Source of the DNA: Schistosoma haematobium
Taxonomy: Eukaryota; Platyhelminthes; Trematoda; Strigeidida; Schistosomatidae
Length of the DNA stretch: 64,000 nucleotides
Direction: 5' to 3'
Assembly (NCBI RefSeq): GCF_000699445.3
Contig: NC_067196.1
Span: 86,964,364 to 87,028,363, forward strand
Every line of letters begins with the position of its first letter. The first letter of the stretch is position 1. A model generated the notes under the pieces. The model saw only the letters and a list, made by a program, of their open reading frames with translations, made no database searches and was not told where the DNA came from. Shown here piece after piece: positions 46,262-56,922 of the stretch. A program made the translations under genes and the position numbers.

Positions 46262-46505
46262 AAAAGTATTTATTTATTTATTTGGACACATGAATATTGG
46301 TACAAGAGAGCCCCAATATATATGCACCACACAAAACAATGAAAATTCGAGAGGAATACAAAGAAAGAAAAAAAAAGCTAAGGAGCGCAACAAAAAAAGA
46401 GAGAACAATAACGAAGAGATTGGTGTAAAGTAATGTGCTAGTAATCAGGGAACGCAAAGGTACAATCGGAAGAAATCTTTCAGGTAAGGGAGACAGAACC
46501 ACTTT

Positions 46506-46952
46506 TTATGAAGAAAGTAAAAGAAGGTTACAGCAGGATCGCCACTGGCTTCTATTCTGAGCCATATCTGATAACGTCTCTAGCCACTGTGTAGCACCAT
46601 CTCTCAGACCCCAACCAGGGAGTCGTGAAGGACCAACACAAGCCAGTCCTTTGCAGCTTTCTTTCATGCCACGACACCATGTCATGCACTGACCACCTCT
46701 CCGCTTCTTCCAACCAGTCCCAGAGTCGGCAAATAATGCACGACGTGGAATTCTCTGTGACGACATTCGGAGAACATGTCCAAGCCACCGAAGTCGGTGT
46801 TTCAAGATGGTAACACCAATTGAATTATCATCTCTGTGCCCGAACACACGATGCCGAACCTCTGCATTACTAACATGGTGTTGCCACTGGATGTCAGCAA
46901 TCCTTCGGAGACAACGACGATCGAACACAGAGAGTCGTCTAACATCCTCAAC
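46506..46952 (-). pseudogene. LINE-B C-terminal domain
   Basis: Continues the RT frame after the nonsense codon: VEDVRRLSVFDRRCLRRIAD, then HRLRWLGHVLRMSSQRIPRR and DMAQNRSQWRSC. This 'RLRWLGHVLRM' segment is typical of the C-terminus of RTE/CR1-like LINE proteins. Confidence 0.8.
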
Positions 46953-48548
46953 TCAGAGAGGGCAGGTTTCACAAGCATAGAGCAAAACTGCTCTCACCGA
47001 CGCGTTGTAGATCCGACCTTTTATAGCCAGACTAACATCACGAAGGTGACAAAGATGGCCCAGATTGGCATAAGCCGCTCTGGTTTTCACTATACGTGCA
47101 TTGATCTCATCACTCACACCCCCACCGGCACTTATGCAGCTACCCAGATACACGAACTTCTCGACTACTTCTATCTGCTCACCATCCAGGGTGAGTACAG
47201 GATTGGAATCCTGCCAGTCTTGTAGGAGTACTTTGCACTTCGAAGGTGCAAAGCACATACCATACCTACGGACACTGATTGCCAACTGATTAAGTGCGGA
47301 TTGCATGGCTTGGGCATTATCGCACAGTAAGACAATATCGTCCGCATACTCAAGGTCGGGAAGTCTTTCTCCATGCAACAGATCCACACCACCATTACTT
47401 ACATTCATCAGAGCTGTTTCCAGAATGTCATCGATGGCAAAGTTGAAGAGGAATGGTGAGATTGGGCAACCCTGCCTAACCCCACTACTCGAATGGAACA
47501 ATTGAGAGAGGTGATTGTATGCCCTCACTCTGCCTGAGGTGTTTATATAAAGGGCTTTCAATATGTTAATAAACTTCTCAGGCACACCCTTCAATAGACA
47601 ATCCCAGAGAACAGTCCTGTCCAACGAATCGAAGGCAGCCCTGATGTCAAGAAACACTACGATTGTTGGCCTTTGATAAGTATGGCGATGTTCTAACATT
47701 TGGCGGAGGGTGAAGATATGATCAATACATCCTCGACCAGAACGAAACCCAGCCTGCTCCTCGCGAGTCAATCTTTCTCGGGTTTTGAACAACCTACGAA
47801 GTATGATGGAAGCCAATAGCTTGGACGCAATCGGAAGTAGACTTATCCCCCGATAGTTGTTGCAGGAACGACGTGAACCCTTTTTAAAGATAGGGACAAC
47901 TATCGACTCATTCCATGACGTTGGTACACTCTCTAGTTCCCAAACCTTTGTAAACAACGTCAATTCCTTAGTCAAAAAGTCACCACCATCTTTAAAAAGA
48001 GCCGGAGGTAAGTCATCCGGGCCAGGTGATTTGTAACGCTTCAAGAGTTGGAGTTCCTTGCGGACTTCCTCCTCATTTGGTGGATCAGTCGTCACCGGCC
48101 ATGGAGGGCAGGACAGTCTGACCGATGTTGCCGGAACAGCAGGCCAGTTGAACTGCCCTTCGAAAAATTCTGCCCACCGTCCAAGACGTCGATGGATGTT
48201 AGTGATTGGCATCCCATCATCCTCGTAGATTGTTTCACTCACACCAGACTTCTTGCTGCCAGTGGCTCGGATGAGCTGGAAGAGCTTCCGGTAGTTACCA
48301 AATGCAGCTGCTGCTTCCAGCTCATTAGCATGCTTCGACCACCAGGCTTCTCGGTCCTTACGCAAGCTTTGCCTAATTTCCTTACGTAACATCCTTCGTT
48401 TATGGTCAAACTCACGGTCACCCGGAGTAGACCGACGGGCTTCAATGAGTTGTAAGAAACCAGAAGAAACCCAGTGCTTAAAAGCGGGACGTTTCGCAAA
48501 CCCACAACTGACTGTTCCCGCCATTTTCATGGCGTCATGCAATTGCAA
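46953..48548 (-). pseudogene. LINE-B reverse transcriptase, 531 codons open
   Basis: RT landmarks by residue: RYKSPGPDDLPP (171-182), FKKGSRRSCNNYRGISLLP (221-239), motif A FLDIRAAFDSLD (299-310), motif B SGVRQGCPISP (355-365), motif C YADD (401-404) and VYLGS after it. All catalytic aspartates are present. The frame closes at TGA (46955-46953), where CGA (Arg) is expected, then continues in the same frame, so the stop looks like a single C-to-T change at a CpG. The protein would make cDNA of its own RNA by target-primed reverse transcription. Confidence 0.85.
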
Positions 48549-48595
48549 CCAATGCTCATCTATACTTTTCGGTGGAGTGGTAGCTAGCCTAGAGG

Positions 48596-49420
48596 CTAGC
48601 TTGGTTCGATACTTACTTGCAACAGAAGTTGCAACCAGCTTGCTATCATCAATCCGTTGATGGCGGTCACTTCGTTGTCCACTGAAAAGTAAGGAAGATT
48701 GGCGCAGACCAAGGCATGGTCAGAGTCCAGATAGGTACTCCAAAAGGAGTGGCAATCTTGTACACAACTACGCCAACGGTAGCTGATCGCGATGTGATCA
48801 ATCTGAGTCCAGGCTTGAGATGCAGAGGGAGGACGCCAGGTGGCACATCGGCGACGACTGTGCCGAAAGTTAGTGCTAGCCAGAAACAGGTTGTGGTCTG
48901 TGCACAGTTGCAGTAGACGGTCCCCGTTACCTGACCTGCGACCAACGAGTCCCCATCGGCCACCTAAACGACTCTCTTCTGTGCCTAGACGCCCGACCTG
49001 AGCATTCGAATCTCCGGCTAGTACTACAATAGCTGTCGAACGCACTTTCTGGAGAAGAACAGATAACTGGTGGTAAAACTCATCCTTGATTGCATCCGGG
49101 CTGCAATCTGTCGGGGCATAGGTGGAGATGACGAAAAGACATCGTTTCTCACGCCGATTTCTTCTCACTTTGATGGAACTTTCTAATCTAACAGCACATA
49201 ACCGACTGTTAATAGGGATCCAATCGACTAGTGCTGCCTCAGCTCTAGCGCTTAGTGCGACCCCAACGCCAGCAAGACCAGACGAAGATGCCACAGGGAC
49301 CTCGGATAAGCGCACGTAAAACAAGCTTTTTGAAGTGACAGATGTAGAGCGAATTTGTAGTACTTCGCCAGAGTCTTGAATACGGGATTTTTTACATGCA
49401 ACAGAATTTTGTCAGTTAAC
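48596..49420 (-). pseudogene. LINE-B apurinic-like endonuclease
   Basis: APE-type endonuclease motifs: STYAPT, GDSNAQVG, QIDHIAI and DSDHALV, with the two catalytic SDH/QIDH blocks intact. The frame is lost at an AAAA (plus strand 48685-48688). Removing one base brings the reading into the RT frame (FSGQRSD...), so a 1-bp homopolymer insertion separates endonuclease and RT. The N-terminal part with the first catalytic block is missing. Confidence 0.8.
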
Positions 49421-49429
49421 CTGCAAGAT

Positions 49430-49796
49430 CTGTTTATTTATTTACTTAAACATGTAAACATTGGTACGAGGGGGTATCAAATATATATGCGCCACACGAA
49501 TACTTTGATTTGTGTGAGGGCTTGGATACGGTCAGGGTGCCCAAACTGAGGCAACTGGTTTTCTTAGGAGGCCACTACCCGAGCCGTTGACCTGGAGGTT
49601 TAATCCACAAGACAGTAGAGCAACGTAAGGAGATACAGTCCCATGGTAACTGATGACCAACAATAGGTTCATACGCCATTTCTTCCTTCGGGATCCTGGA
49701 GCTCATGTGAACCATTGGTTTGAAATCAGGGTTTTCCAACTCCTCTAGATGGGTCCTTCCTATCTATCAACCAGGGTAAAGCTCCAGAGATTCGCT
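49430..49796 (-). mobile_element. Repeat D, 3' part, cut at 49796
   Basis: Matches 31620-31892 closely and stops abruptly at GAGATTCGCTTT, where the other copy continues GTCCCCTC. Here it is fused to RTE-A mid-sequence. The junction is a deletion or insertion breakpoint. Confidence 0.8.
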
Positions 49797-51452
49797 TTCA
49801 TACGACAGATTAAAGTGCAAATTCGTGGGTGGAGAACAGCTGACAGACGCATTCCAGGTGAGGAACGGAATTAAACATGACTGCTTACTCTCCCCCTTTC
49901 TCTTTCTTCTGGTGTTCGACTGGATTATGCAATATCTGACTGTTATTTGATGAACATGACACTCAGAAAGAAATGCTCTCTCGTTAATTATTTTTGTATA
50001 ACAATTTGTAGGCAAAATTACCATACTGATTGTACCATTTATTTCTCAAGTAAATCACTCTGTTTGTTTCCGTTGTATTGTACAGACTAGATTATTTTCA
50101 TTTTTGCATCATTTGTATCTAAAACTTCATGATCACCATATGTTTTGTCTCGGTAAAAAATTATTTCCAGTTATTCTCCGGAAAACATGTTTGATATTGC
50201 AATTGACGTTGGTCGTTATTCAGAATTTATACCTTGGTGTAACCAATCAACTGTTTTGGAACAAGGTGAAAATAACATGCTAGCTTGTCTGGGTGTTGGA
50301 TTTCCTCCACTTAGTGAATCATACATGTCTCGAATAACATTTCAGAGACCGAAACACTTAAAGGTAAGTGAATATTTATGTGTTTGTTCGTTGTTGTCTA
50401 TGAATGAATATGAGGAATATAAAGTGTAGGGTGTTCATTCCAAATGAAGATTGTTCAACTGAGGGCAGAGTTTAGACGGTTTAACTTGCTTATTCTAGTT
50501 GCCGTTTTTCAGCACGGTTGTTTTCCATGGGATGGGGTTGCTGACTCTATGCCCAACCCTCCCTCTTTACTCGGGCTTGGGACCGGCAGTAACCCGAGAA
50601 GCGCTACAGGCGATGGTTGACTGGATTATGATGACCTCGACATCTGAGGAGAAGCACGGAATACAATCGATAGAGCTTGGATGCAACTATACGACTCGGA
50701 TCTACCCCTTCTATCCCATACACATCAACAAATGCAGGTTAAGACAAGCAGTGTTGCAGCAGCCTCTGCCTCAGTAGGCATCAACATACACAACGGAAAA
50801 AGCAAGATCCTCAAATACAATACGACCAAATCACACTTGATGGAGAAGCTCTGGAAGAGGTGGAAACTTCCACGCATCTGGGAAGCATCATTTATGAATG
50901 AGGAGAATTCGATGCAGACGGAAAGGCGAGGATTGACAAAGCAAGAGTCGCACTCCTACAATTGAAGAACACATGGAACTCAAAACAACTGTCTGTCAAC
51001 CAATATCAAAGTCACAATCTTCAATACGAACGTCAAGATAGTTATGTTGTACGGAGCTGAAACTTGGAGAACTACCACGACTATCATCAAAAAAGGTACA
51101 GGTATTTATGAACAACCATCTACATAAGATACCCAATGTCCGTTGACCAGATACCATGAGCAACAGCCTACTATGAGGAAGAACAAACCAGCTTCCATCT
51201 GAAGAGGAAATTAGGAAAAGGCAATGAAAGTGGGTAGGATACACATTGAGGAAATCATCAAACTGTATCACGAAGCAAGTTTTAACTTGGAATCCTGAAG
51301 GGGAACGGAAAATTGGAAGACTAAAAGACATACTGTTTCGAGAATTGGAAGCAGATATGAAAAGGAAGGATAGTAACCGGAAAGGATTGATCAGGACCGA
51401 GTTGGATGGAGAATGCTGGTGGATGGCCTATGCTTCTTCACGAGGGGTAACA
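49797..51452 (+). repeat. Duplicon, copy 2, containing the working COQ10 exon 2
   Basis: Same content and order as 23717-25372: RTE-A RT piece ending at GACTGGATTATG (49918-49929), intron, COQ10 exon 2, inverted RTE-A 5' block (50498-50618), RTE-A 3' half (50619-51465). The left side is truncated compared with copy 1. The 3' tails differ (TAAATTAGTAAGTAAC here, GGTAAGTTATTAAGTAG there). Confidence 0.9.
50171..50363 (+). CDS. COQ10: COQ10, exon 2 (START domain, first part)
   Basis: 193 nt from acceptor TTTCCAG to donor AAAG|GTAAGTG, contributing one base plus 64 codons. The product YSPENMFDIAIDVGRYSEF, IPWCNQS, GVGFPPLSESYMSRITFQRP carries the family signatures: the 'Y--FVPWC-S' block and the 'VGFPPL-E-Y-S-V' block that line the lipid-binding pocket. 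It is flanked on both sides by RTE-A halves within the introns. It is the copy placed correctly between exon 1 (45635) and exon 3 (52547), so it is taken as the functional one. Confidence 0.85.
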
Positions 51453-51465
51453 GGCATAAATTAGT
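50498..51465 (+). mobile_element. Inverted 5' block plus RTE-A 3' half in COQ10 intron 2
   Basis: Duplicate of 24418-25385. Ends at GGGGTAACAGGCATAAATTAG with short TAAG-like repeats, the RTE-A 3' terminus. Confidence 0.85.
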
Positions 51466-51589
51466 AAGTAACGGTGTCTGTTACTTTTTGTTTGCTTGAT
51501 TTTAAAATAACTTGTGGTAATATCATGGAAAATATAAATAAAGGGCATTAAAGAATACAGTCTAAATAAGAACATTACGAAATGGTATT

Positions 51590-51800
51590 TATTTTTGGTC
51601 CAAAAACATCTGTTTAGGAAGAATATGATTTAAAACTGCAACAAGATTCCCATGAGATTCTATTCTGAGCTGTCTGATATCGTATCAAGCCCTTCGGTTG
51701 TACAGTCGCTAGCACTTCATTAGAGTAGTCGTCACTGTCAGACATATACTAATGTAACTTAACCATTCTTCATTCCAGCAAGCCATGTCTACATTATTCA
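51590..51800 (-). mobile_element. LINE-B C-terminal fragment, degenerate
   Basis: GATTCTATTCTGAGCTGTCTG and CATTCCAGCAAGCCATGTC correspond to the end of the LINE-B protein (compare 46540-46690). Confidence 0.55.
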
Positions 51801-51959
51801 CCTCCAGGTTTCTCATCCATTACGTGAGTTGATAAATAATACTTAGGATAGAAGTCATTAGAAAAATATGAATGGGATGTATGCAAACCATCCAAGATTT
51901 CTAGAAAGTCCTTAATCTAATACATCTTTAGTGCTTACTTTAGAGTTTTGGGAATTTGG

Positions 51960-52030
51960 TCAATCTGCCACAGTATGAGACGTTACTATTAAGCTATCCG
52001 AACCACGACCTAACCACCTAACATCTAAAC
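51960..52030 (-). mobile_element. SINE-C tRNA-like head, relic
   Basis: GAGACGTTACTATTAAGCTATCCGAACC matches the box A end of SINE-C (compare 16965-16995). The ribozyme part is absent. Confidence 0.55.
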
Positions 52031-52546
52031 ATAATGTATGCAATATCGAGTCACTTAGGCTAGTGGCAACATTGAGACTTGATCGATGGGATCTTAGCAA
52101 CACTATGAAGGACTATATAGTCTTGATCTTAGTCATTACTCAGCGACTAGTCAATTGTGTGAATTCATTTCATCCTGTTCACTTAGTTGTTCTGTAATGT
52201 ATCTTAATTATGTTGCAGATATAAATAGTATGTAATAGCAATCGGAAGTGGGATGCCCGCTAGCCGAAGGTTGAATTGAAGAGAACAGCAAGGTAAACAG
52301 AACAATTGTAATAACAGAATTGTAAAGGACAACTGAAGAGAAGTGTAGAAATAATGTTTTTACTGTATGGTTTTTGTATCTTACTACAGCACTCTAGTCT
52401 TACACTAAACAATATATTAGTTTTCCCCAACTGAATTCTCGTTCACTACAGTTCTTGATTACTTTTAAAAATAATTTGAAATGTTTTTATTACGATGAAC
52501 GTATAGCGTAAATCAACTACTTTTCTCCTTTCTATTTATTTTTAAG

Positions 52547-52648
52547 TCTGTCGCACAAAATGCTGGAATGTTTCATCATTTAATTAATGAATGGCATTTT
52601 CATCCAGGTCTCCCAGAGAATCCGAATTCTTGTTTTGTAGAGTTTTCC
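52547..52648 (+). CDS. COQ10: COQ10, exon 3 (START domain, middle)
   Basis: 102 nt, phase 0 at both ends: acceptor TTTTTAAG, donor TTTTCC|GTAAGT. The product SVAQNAGMFHHLINEWHFHP, then GLPENPNSCFVEFS, aligns with the human COQ10 stretch of the same role, '[22 protein letters not shown]', the conserved 'L---W-F-PG-P' signature. Confidence 0.85.
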
Positions 52649-52804
52649 GTAAGTTGATCGGATTTGAAGTGATTATTAGTTTATTGATCAAGGTTTCTTT
52701 TAATTTTCAGCAGTAAATGGTTTAATGATTGAATATTGAGTGCATCCTTTTATTACGACATTAGTATTTTTTTCGCCAACCTTTTTTATCTGGCTAGTAC
52801 AATT

Positions 52805-52920
52805 TGATTTTGGCGGAGTTTCGTTTTCTGGGCTGGAAGGTTTGATCATGGCACTTTCATTGTTTTTCTGAACATCATCAGCACAAACTTCAGTTAGAAG
52901 TGAAGTATTCGAATTTTTCT
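52805..52920. repeat. Foldback repeat G, copy 3, partial
   Basis: GGAGTTTCGTTTTCTGGGCTGG and AACATCATCAGCACAAACTTC match arms of 22385-22620. Confidence 0.6.
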
Positions 52921-53140
52921 ACATATTACTGACAATTTGTAATGTTAGTTATTGTTGACCTTTAACCTATTGTTTGCATATCCATTTTGATTGCTTCCCT
53001 CTTCGACCTGGTTGTAAATCCTATTTTTGTCCGTAATTTTTCTAATTGGTTGGCAAATTAGATCGATTTCGATGCGTTGATTGCTGGTTGAAATTGTCTA
53101 TATGTATTCATATAAGCAGCAATAAGTGATGACATTTGCC

Positions 53141-53603
53141 AGCTAGTTAGTGTTCATACGGTCAAAGATTAGCAGAGTCTACTTTGTCTGATCTAGCGTT
53201 TCTCAGAGTTGGAACAGTTTATTTTATAGATGATATTTCACTTTTTCTTTCCTTTTTGTCATTTTATCGTTTGGTTTTCATAAGGTTAATTGATATGATT
53301 TTGTTGGTTTATGTGCTACAATAGGCTTGGTTTCCACCGACAACCCAGAAAATTGACCATCCTACTAGATATAAAGGACATATAACCAATTACAACAAGA
53401 TTTCTGAGGCCATTTAGAATAATCGTAGCATATAGGCCAACAAAATCATATCAATTAACCTTATGAAAACCAAACGATAAAATGACAAAAAGGAAAGAAA
53501 AAGTGAAATATCATCTATAAAATAAACTGTTCCAACTCTGAGAAACGCTAGATCAGACAAAGTAGACTCTGCTAATCTTTGACCGTATGAACACTAACTA
53601 GCT
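53141..53603. repeat. Large near-perfect inverted repeat in COQ10 intron 3
   Basis: Arms 53141-53307 and 53438-53603 are inverted copies with practically no mismatch (for example AGCTAGTTAGTGTTCATACG against CGTATGAACACTAACTAGCT). Weaker pairing continues inward to about 53323/53422 and outward beyond 53110/53630. The spacer is about 100 bp. No coding content. Confidence 0.85.
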
Positions 53604-54879
53604 ATCAAACGCCATCATGTATCTTCAATTTTATCACGTAAGTAGTATCATTGACCCCCGCACTTAGTTTGGGTCATACCCAGGAATGTGGTGAATAAGT
53701 TAATTAAAATCACAACTTTCGGCTTAATGAAGATTTTCCAGTAACTGGTTGACATTGAAGATATCAAAATTGCAGTTAATGCCAATGCATCGTAATTGGT
53801 AAATTTACGAATCTCTCTTGTTTTCCTCTTTGGTTCATTGTTGAACGCTTCGTTTGAATGACAACTCTATATTACTTAGAGAGTAAAGACAACCTTATGA
53901 ATAACCTCTCGTTCATACATTATGTTGAGTTACGTATGCAAGTTGCTCTTGCATATTTAAACTAACCACATAGAATTTATTAAACCATATAACCCGAATT
54001 TTACAATATCTGTACAATTCTTGATTGCTTTACACAGGAAAGTTCCATTCCTCTCGTTACTATCAACCGAAATCAGTATGATTGTGATGTGTTTTCAGTA
54101 GTCACCGCAATCATTGTTGTACGAACCTTTCATGCCTTGACCTATTATGACATTCATAATGTACCAACCATGTAGTTTACATTTGTTCTTATTAGTTGTC
54201 CTATACGGTACCATATATACTGTGATGTTTATTTCTATGATTGCTTTTTCCTGAGACATAAGAGCTGTCTTAAAAGTCTCCTATCTTATTAGCTTGTAGT
54301 TTGAGAATGTCGAAATGTTATGTATGGGTTTTCCGACCTATCTAGTCCTACATAGATTCCACTTCGTATTCTAGGACTCTGTTGGTCTATCCATATATAT
54401 GTCTAATCAACAGTTGGATTAATCACAGTCTATATTCAGTTACCTAATGGGTTAGCCGTTAAAACGTTCAACTTCCGATTATTCATTTGCAGGTTAAAAC
54501 CCTGCCCAGTTTTAAATGGCAAATAGTAGTACTAATCCATATACAAATCAAATGTGACTGAATTTCAAACAAACAAAATATATCCCTTTTTAGAAAGTAC
54601 AAATTTATATGTGTAGCTCTGAATTACAATGTTGTTGTGAGATGTCGTAATACTACTATCCAACTTAATCTATAGTAAGTTAAAGCTTGGAACATATTAA
54701 TGGGAGTCTGAATAGTTTAAGTATTCAACCACTTCTCCTATACTTCGTTAGTGGATTGTAATAATTAATTACTGTAACCATAGTAGTACAAGGACAGAAT
54801 TCAGGGGATAAAATTAACAACAGACATGATTTATTGGGTGTTATTTATTCTAAACCTCCTCTATTCTATTTGAAAATTA
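53604..54879. other. COQ10 intron 3, AT-rich
   Basis: A tRNA-like trace at 54455-54525 (AATGGGTTAGCCGTTAAAAC). Otherwise nothing. Confidence 0.4.
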
Positions 54880-55300
54880 TTGTAATTCAACTTATACGAA
54901 TATTTGTCAATATTAGAACGAATAGTTTGACAAAAATTGGGCGCCCAGTATAGAAAAGTCATTATATGTGAAAATTATGTTTGAAATAATCTCAGTCAGT
55001 CAGTAACAACGTAGAACTTTGTACGTACGTACGTACATCAGTTCGAGTTGCCATACCACATTAGCACAGAGTTGCAGTTGTCGATTCAAATCCCGTATTG
55101 GTAGGGGTAGTAAGAGTGTAAACGGTAATCGGAAAGATTAGGGTTTGGAGTTGTTATTAAAGGAGTATAATACAGTGAAATAAATTTGGAAAGAGAAAAA
55201 TGAGAAGGGACATAAAGAATTCATAAATAATCTCAGCGATTGAAATTTAAAATAATTCCAATGTTTCATCCAACAAATTTGTCTCGACTTCTTCAAAATC
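54880..55300 (+). repeat. Repeat F, split by a LINE-B fragment
   Basis: 54895-54995 and 55225-55275 match the uninterrupted copy at 59780-59945 (TCAATATTAGAACGAATAGT, AATAATTCCAATGTTTC). Confidence 0.65.
54996..55224 (-). mobile_element. LINE-B-type 3' UTR insertion with 12-bp target duplication
   Basis: Flanked by AAATAATCTCAG at 54984-54995 and 55225-55236. On the minus strand it ends in a CTGA repeat (TCAGTCAGT on plus at 54996). 5'-truncated to about 229 bp; contains a GTAC microsatellite (55022-55036). Confidence 0.8.
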
Positions 55301-55430
55301 ATCAAGTGTTTAACAATCCATATCAAATCTTTACTGTGTTAATCCAATCATATTTAGATGTTGACTTTAGTAAATTGAACAACATGAGTCAATTATATAC
55401 GGATCATGTGAAAAGTTCATCGTCTATATT

Positions 55431-55946
55431 TGTTATAACTTGTGAATCTGTGTGCCCTGTTTATTGTATAACGCAATGATACCGCCTATTAGAAAGCAGC
55501 GGATTATCGATCGGACCAAGGACTCTTAAAACACTTGTGAGCAACATAGAGTCCTGGTTGGTCCTGCTCTCCTGTCTAGCCCAGCCTGTTTAGTCCAGAA
55601 CGCAAATCTCAGCCTCCGAGATATGAATCATTATATTTCAAGCATACTGAGTTTATATACCAAACAAACCGACCACAACTTACCAATAAAATATGAAACA
55701 ACATTTGTACAAGAATTAGCCAGATGTGGCTGTGAATGAGGGAGGTAGTAATTAACAGACGGAATAATTCATGAATGGTAAATCTTATAATAATAGTTCA
55801 TAGGTGAAAATAAAGCTCATAATAAGAGGGGCATGAATATGAACAGTTTAGTTAATTAACAATTATACGATAAAAATATATTCATAATATTGGTCCATAA
55901 ATAGATCCCAAGAATTACCATTCATTATTCTTATCGAGATACAACA
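55431..55946 (+). mobile_element. LTR-H solo LTR with 5-bp target duplication ATATT
   Basis: 516 bp, TGTTATAACTTGTG...GAGATACAACA, with ATATT at 55426-55430 and 55947-55951. Highly similar to 37484-37996. It lies in COQ10 intron 3, 135 bp before exon 4. Confidence 0.9.
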
Positions 55947-56080
55947 ATATTCTATGCTTGATCATGATCATTATTACATTCATTATCTTTTTGAATACAT
56001 AAATATTTTGTTTCATGCTGAATGATTAATAAATAAATAATACCAGTTTTATTCTTGTAAAAATAATTTTTTTCCCCCAG

Positions 56081-56245
56081 GTTGATTTCGAGTTTCGTTC
56101 TCCTATTTATTCAAAAATTGCTGGATTATTTTTTGATCAAGTTGTCACTGTTATGGTGAATGCTTTTATGGATCGTGCTAAAGTATTACATGGTAAACCA
56201 TCAATTGCTTGTCAAAAGCCAAACATATTAATTTATAATAAATAA
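56081..56245 (+). CDS. COQ10: COQ10, exon 4 (C-terminal part of the START domain, stop)
   Basis: Acceptor TTTCCCCCAG, phase 0, 54 codons and TAA at 56243-56245. The product VDFEFRSPIYSKIAGLFFDQ, VVTVMVNAFMDRAKVLHG continues the family's 'F-F-S--Y---A--FF--V---MV-AF--R' C-terminal helix. The tail (KPSIACQKPNILIYNK) is short. AATAAA overlaps the stop (56238-56243) and another lies at 56336-56341. Confidence 0.85.
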   Translation, partial: VDFEFRSPIYSKIAGLFFDQVVTVMVNAFMDRAKVLHGKPSIACQKPNILIYNK

Positions 56246-56335
56246 ATCAATAATTGACAATTCTTTCTTATGTAGTTGGGAACATTTGTCCAATGTATAA
56301 ACGAACAGTTTATTATTATTATTTGTAAGATATTG

Positions 56336-56341
56336 AATAAA
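56336..56341 (+). terminator. Likely COQ10 polyadenylation signal
   Basis: AATAAA about 90 nt after the stop. The one overlapping the stop codon is probably too early to be used alone. Confidence 0.45.
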
Positions 56342-56344
56342 CCT

Positions 56345-56808
56345 TCATACTGTAGTTTCTATTTGAGTAGTTTTCACTTTGAGCTACCAAGAAGATTGAT
56401 TTCATTGTTGTTGTTGTGTTTTTTTTGTGTATGTTGTTTGTTGATACATTCATGAATGATACAAAGAGGTAGATTTTTCGGTCAAATCCAGTAGAATTTT
56501 TCTTCCTGATATACTGATGTACTTCTCTTTTATATTTCAAGTATTTTACTAAAAAAACAAAATACTCCATGAATAAAGTTTTCACAATGAAATAATGAAA
56601 GAGACATACACATATCTCTTAACATATAAATGTATACAGATATATTAGAGTTTATCATTGTTTCTTGTTTCTGGGAAAAGAAGTTTCATTCTCTTTTATT
56701 AATCTTTTTAACTTTTGTAATTTAATACAAAACAAGATTCAAAATTGATTTGCTACACTTCATTATTTTTTGTTTTATTATTGGTTGCATTAAGTTATGA
56801 GCTACTAA
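56345..56808. other. AT-rich intergenic DNA
   Basis: Nothing recognised. Confidence 0.4.
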
Positions 56809-56817
56809 TAATCGATG

Positions 56818-56913
56818 GTTAGCGTTTTTTTTTTAGCGAGTTAATTTTCTACGGGATAGGGCCGCTAACTCTATTCTCAACCCTTCTCCTTTACCCGGGC
56901 TTGGGACCGGCGG
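56818..56913 (-). mobile_element. 96-bp RTE-A 5'-block insertion with 9-bp target duplication
   Basis: GTTAGCGTTTTTTTTTTAGC...TTGGGACCGGCGG between two TAATCGATG repeats (56809-56817 and 56914-56922). On the minus strand it shares its 3' end (CTCGCTAAAA...CGCTAAC) with the 143-bp unit at 12382-12524. Confidence 0.75.
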
Positions 56914-56922
56914 TAATCGATG

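Larger units (their letters stand above)
46262..49420 (-). mobile_element. LINE-B, almost complete, inserted antisense in COQ10 intron 1
   Basis: An endonuclease-RT LINE on the minus strand: endonuclease (49420-48690), RT (48690-46955), C-terminal domain (46950-46506) and a 3' UTR ending in AAATAAATAAATAAAT at 46262. It is 5'-truncated inside the endonuclease, since the reading is lost just upstream of SRIQDSGEV. Only two lesions break the protein: one extra base and one nonsense codon. The last about 75 bp are the same as the 3' end of repeat D. Confidence 0.85.

Noticed and set aside
46278..46502. Hydrophobic minus-strand frame that looks like a membrane protein
   Set aside because: It is the LINE-B 3' UTR and repeat D-like end; hydrophobicity comes from T-rich sequence.
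48048..48389. Plus-strand frame of 113 codons
   Set aside because: Lies opposite the LINE-B RT, which has catalytic motifs; no motif in this frame.
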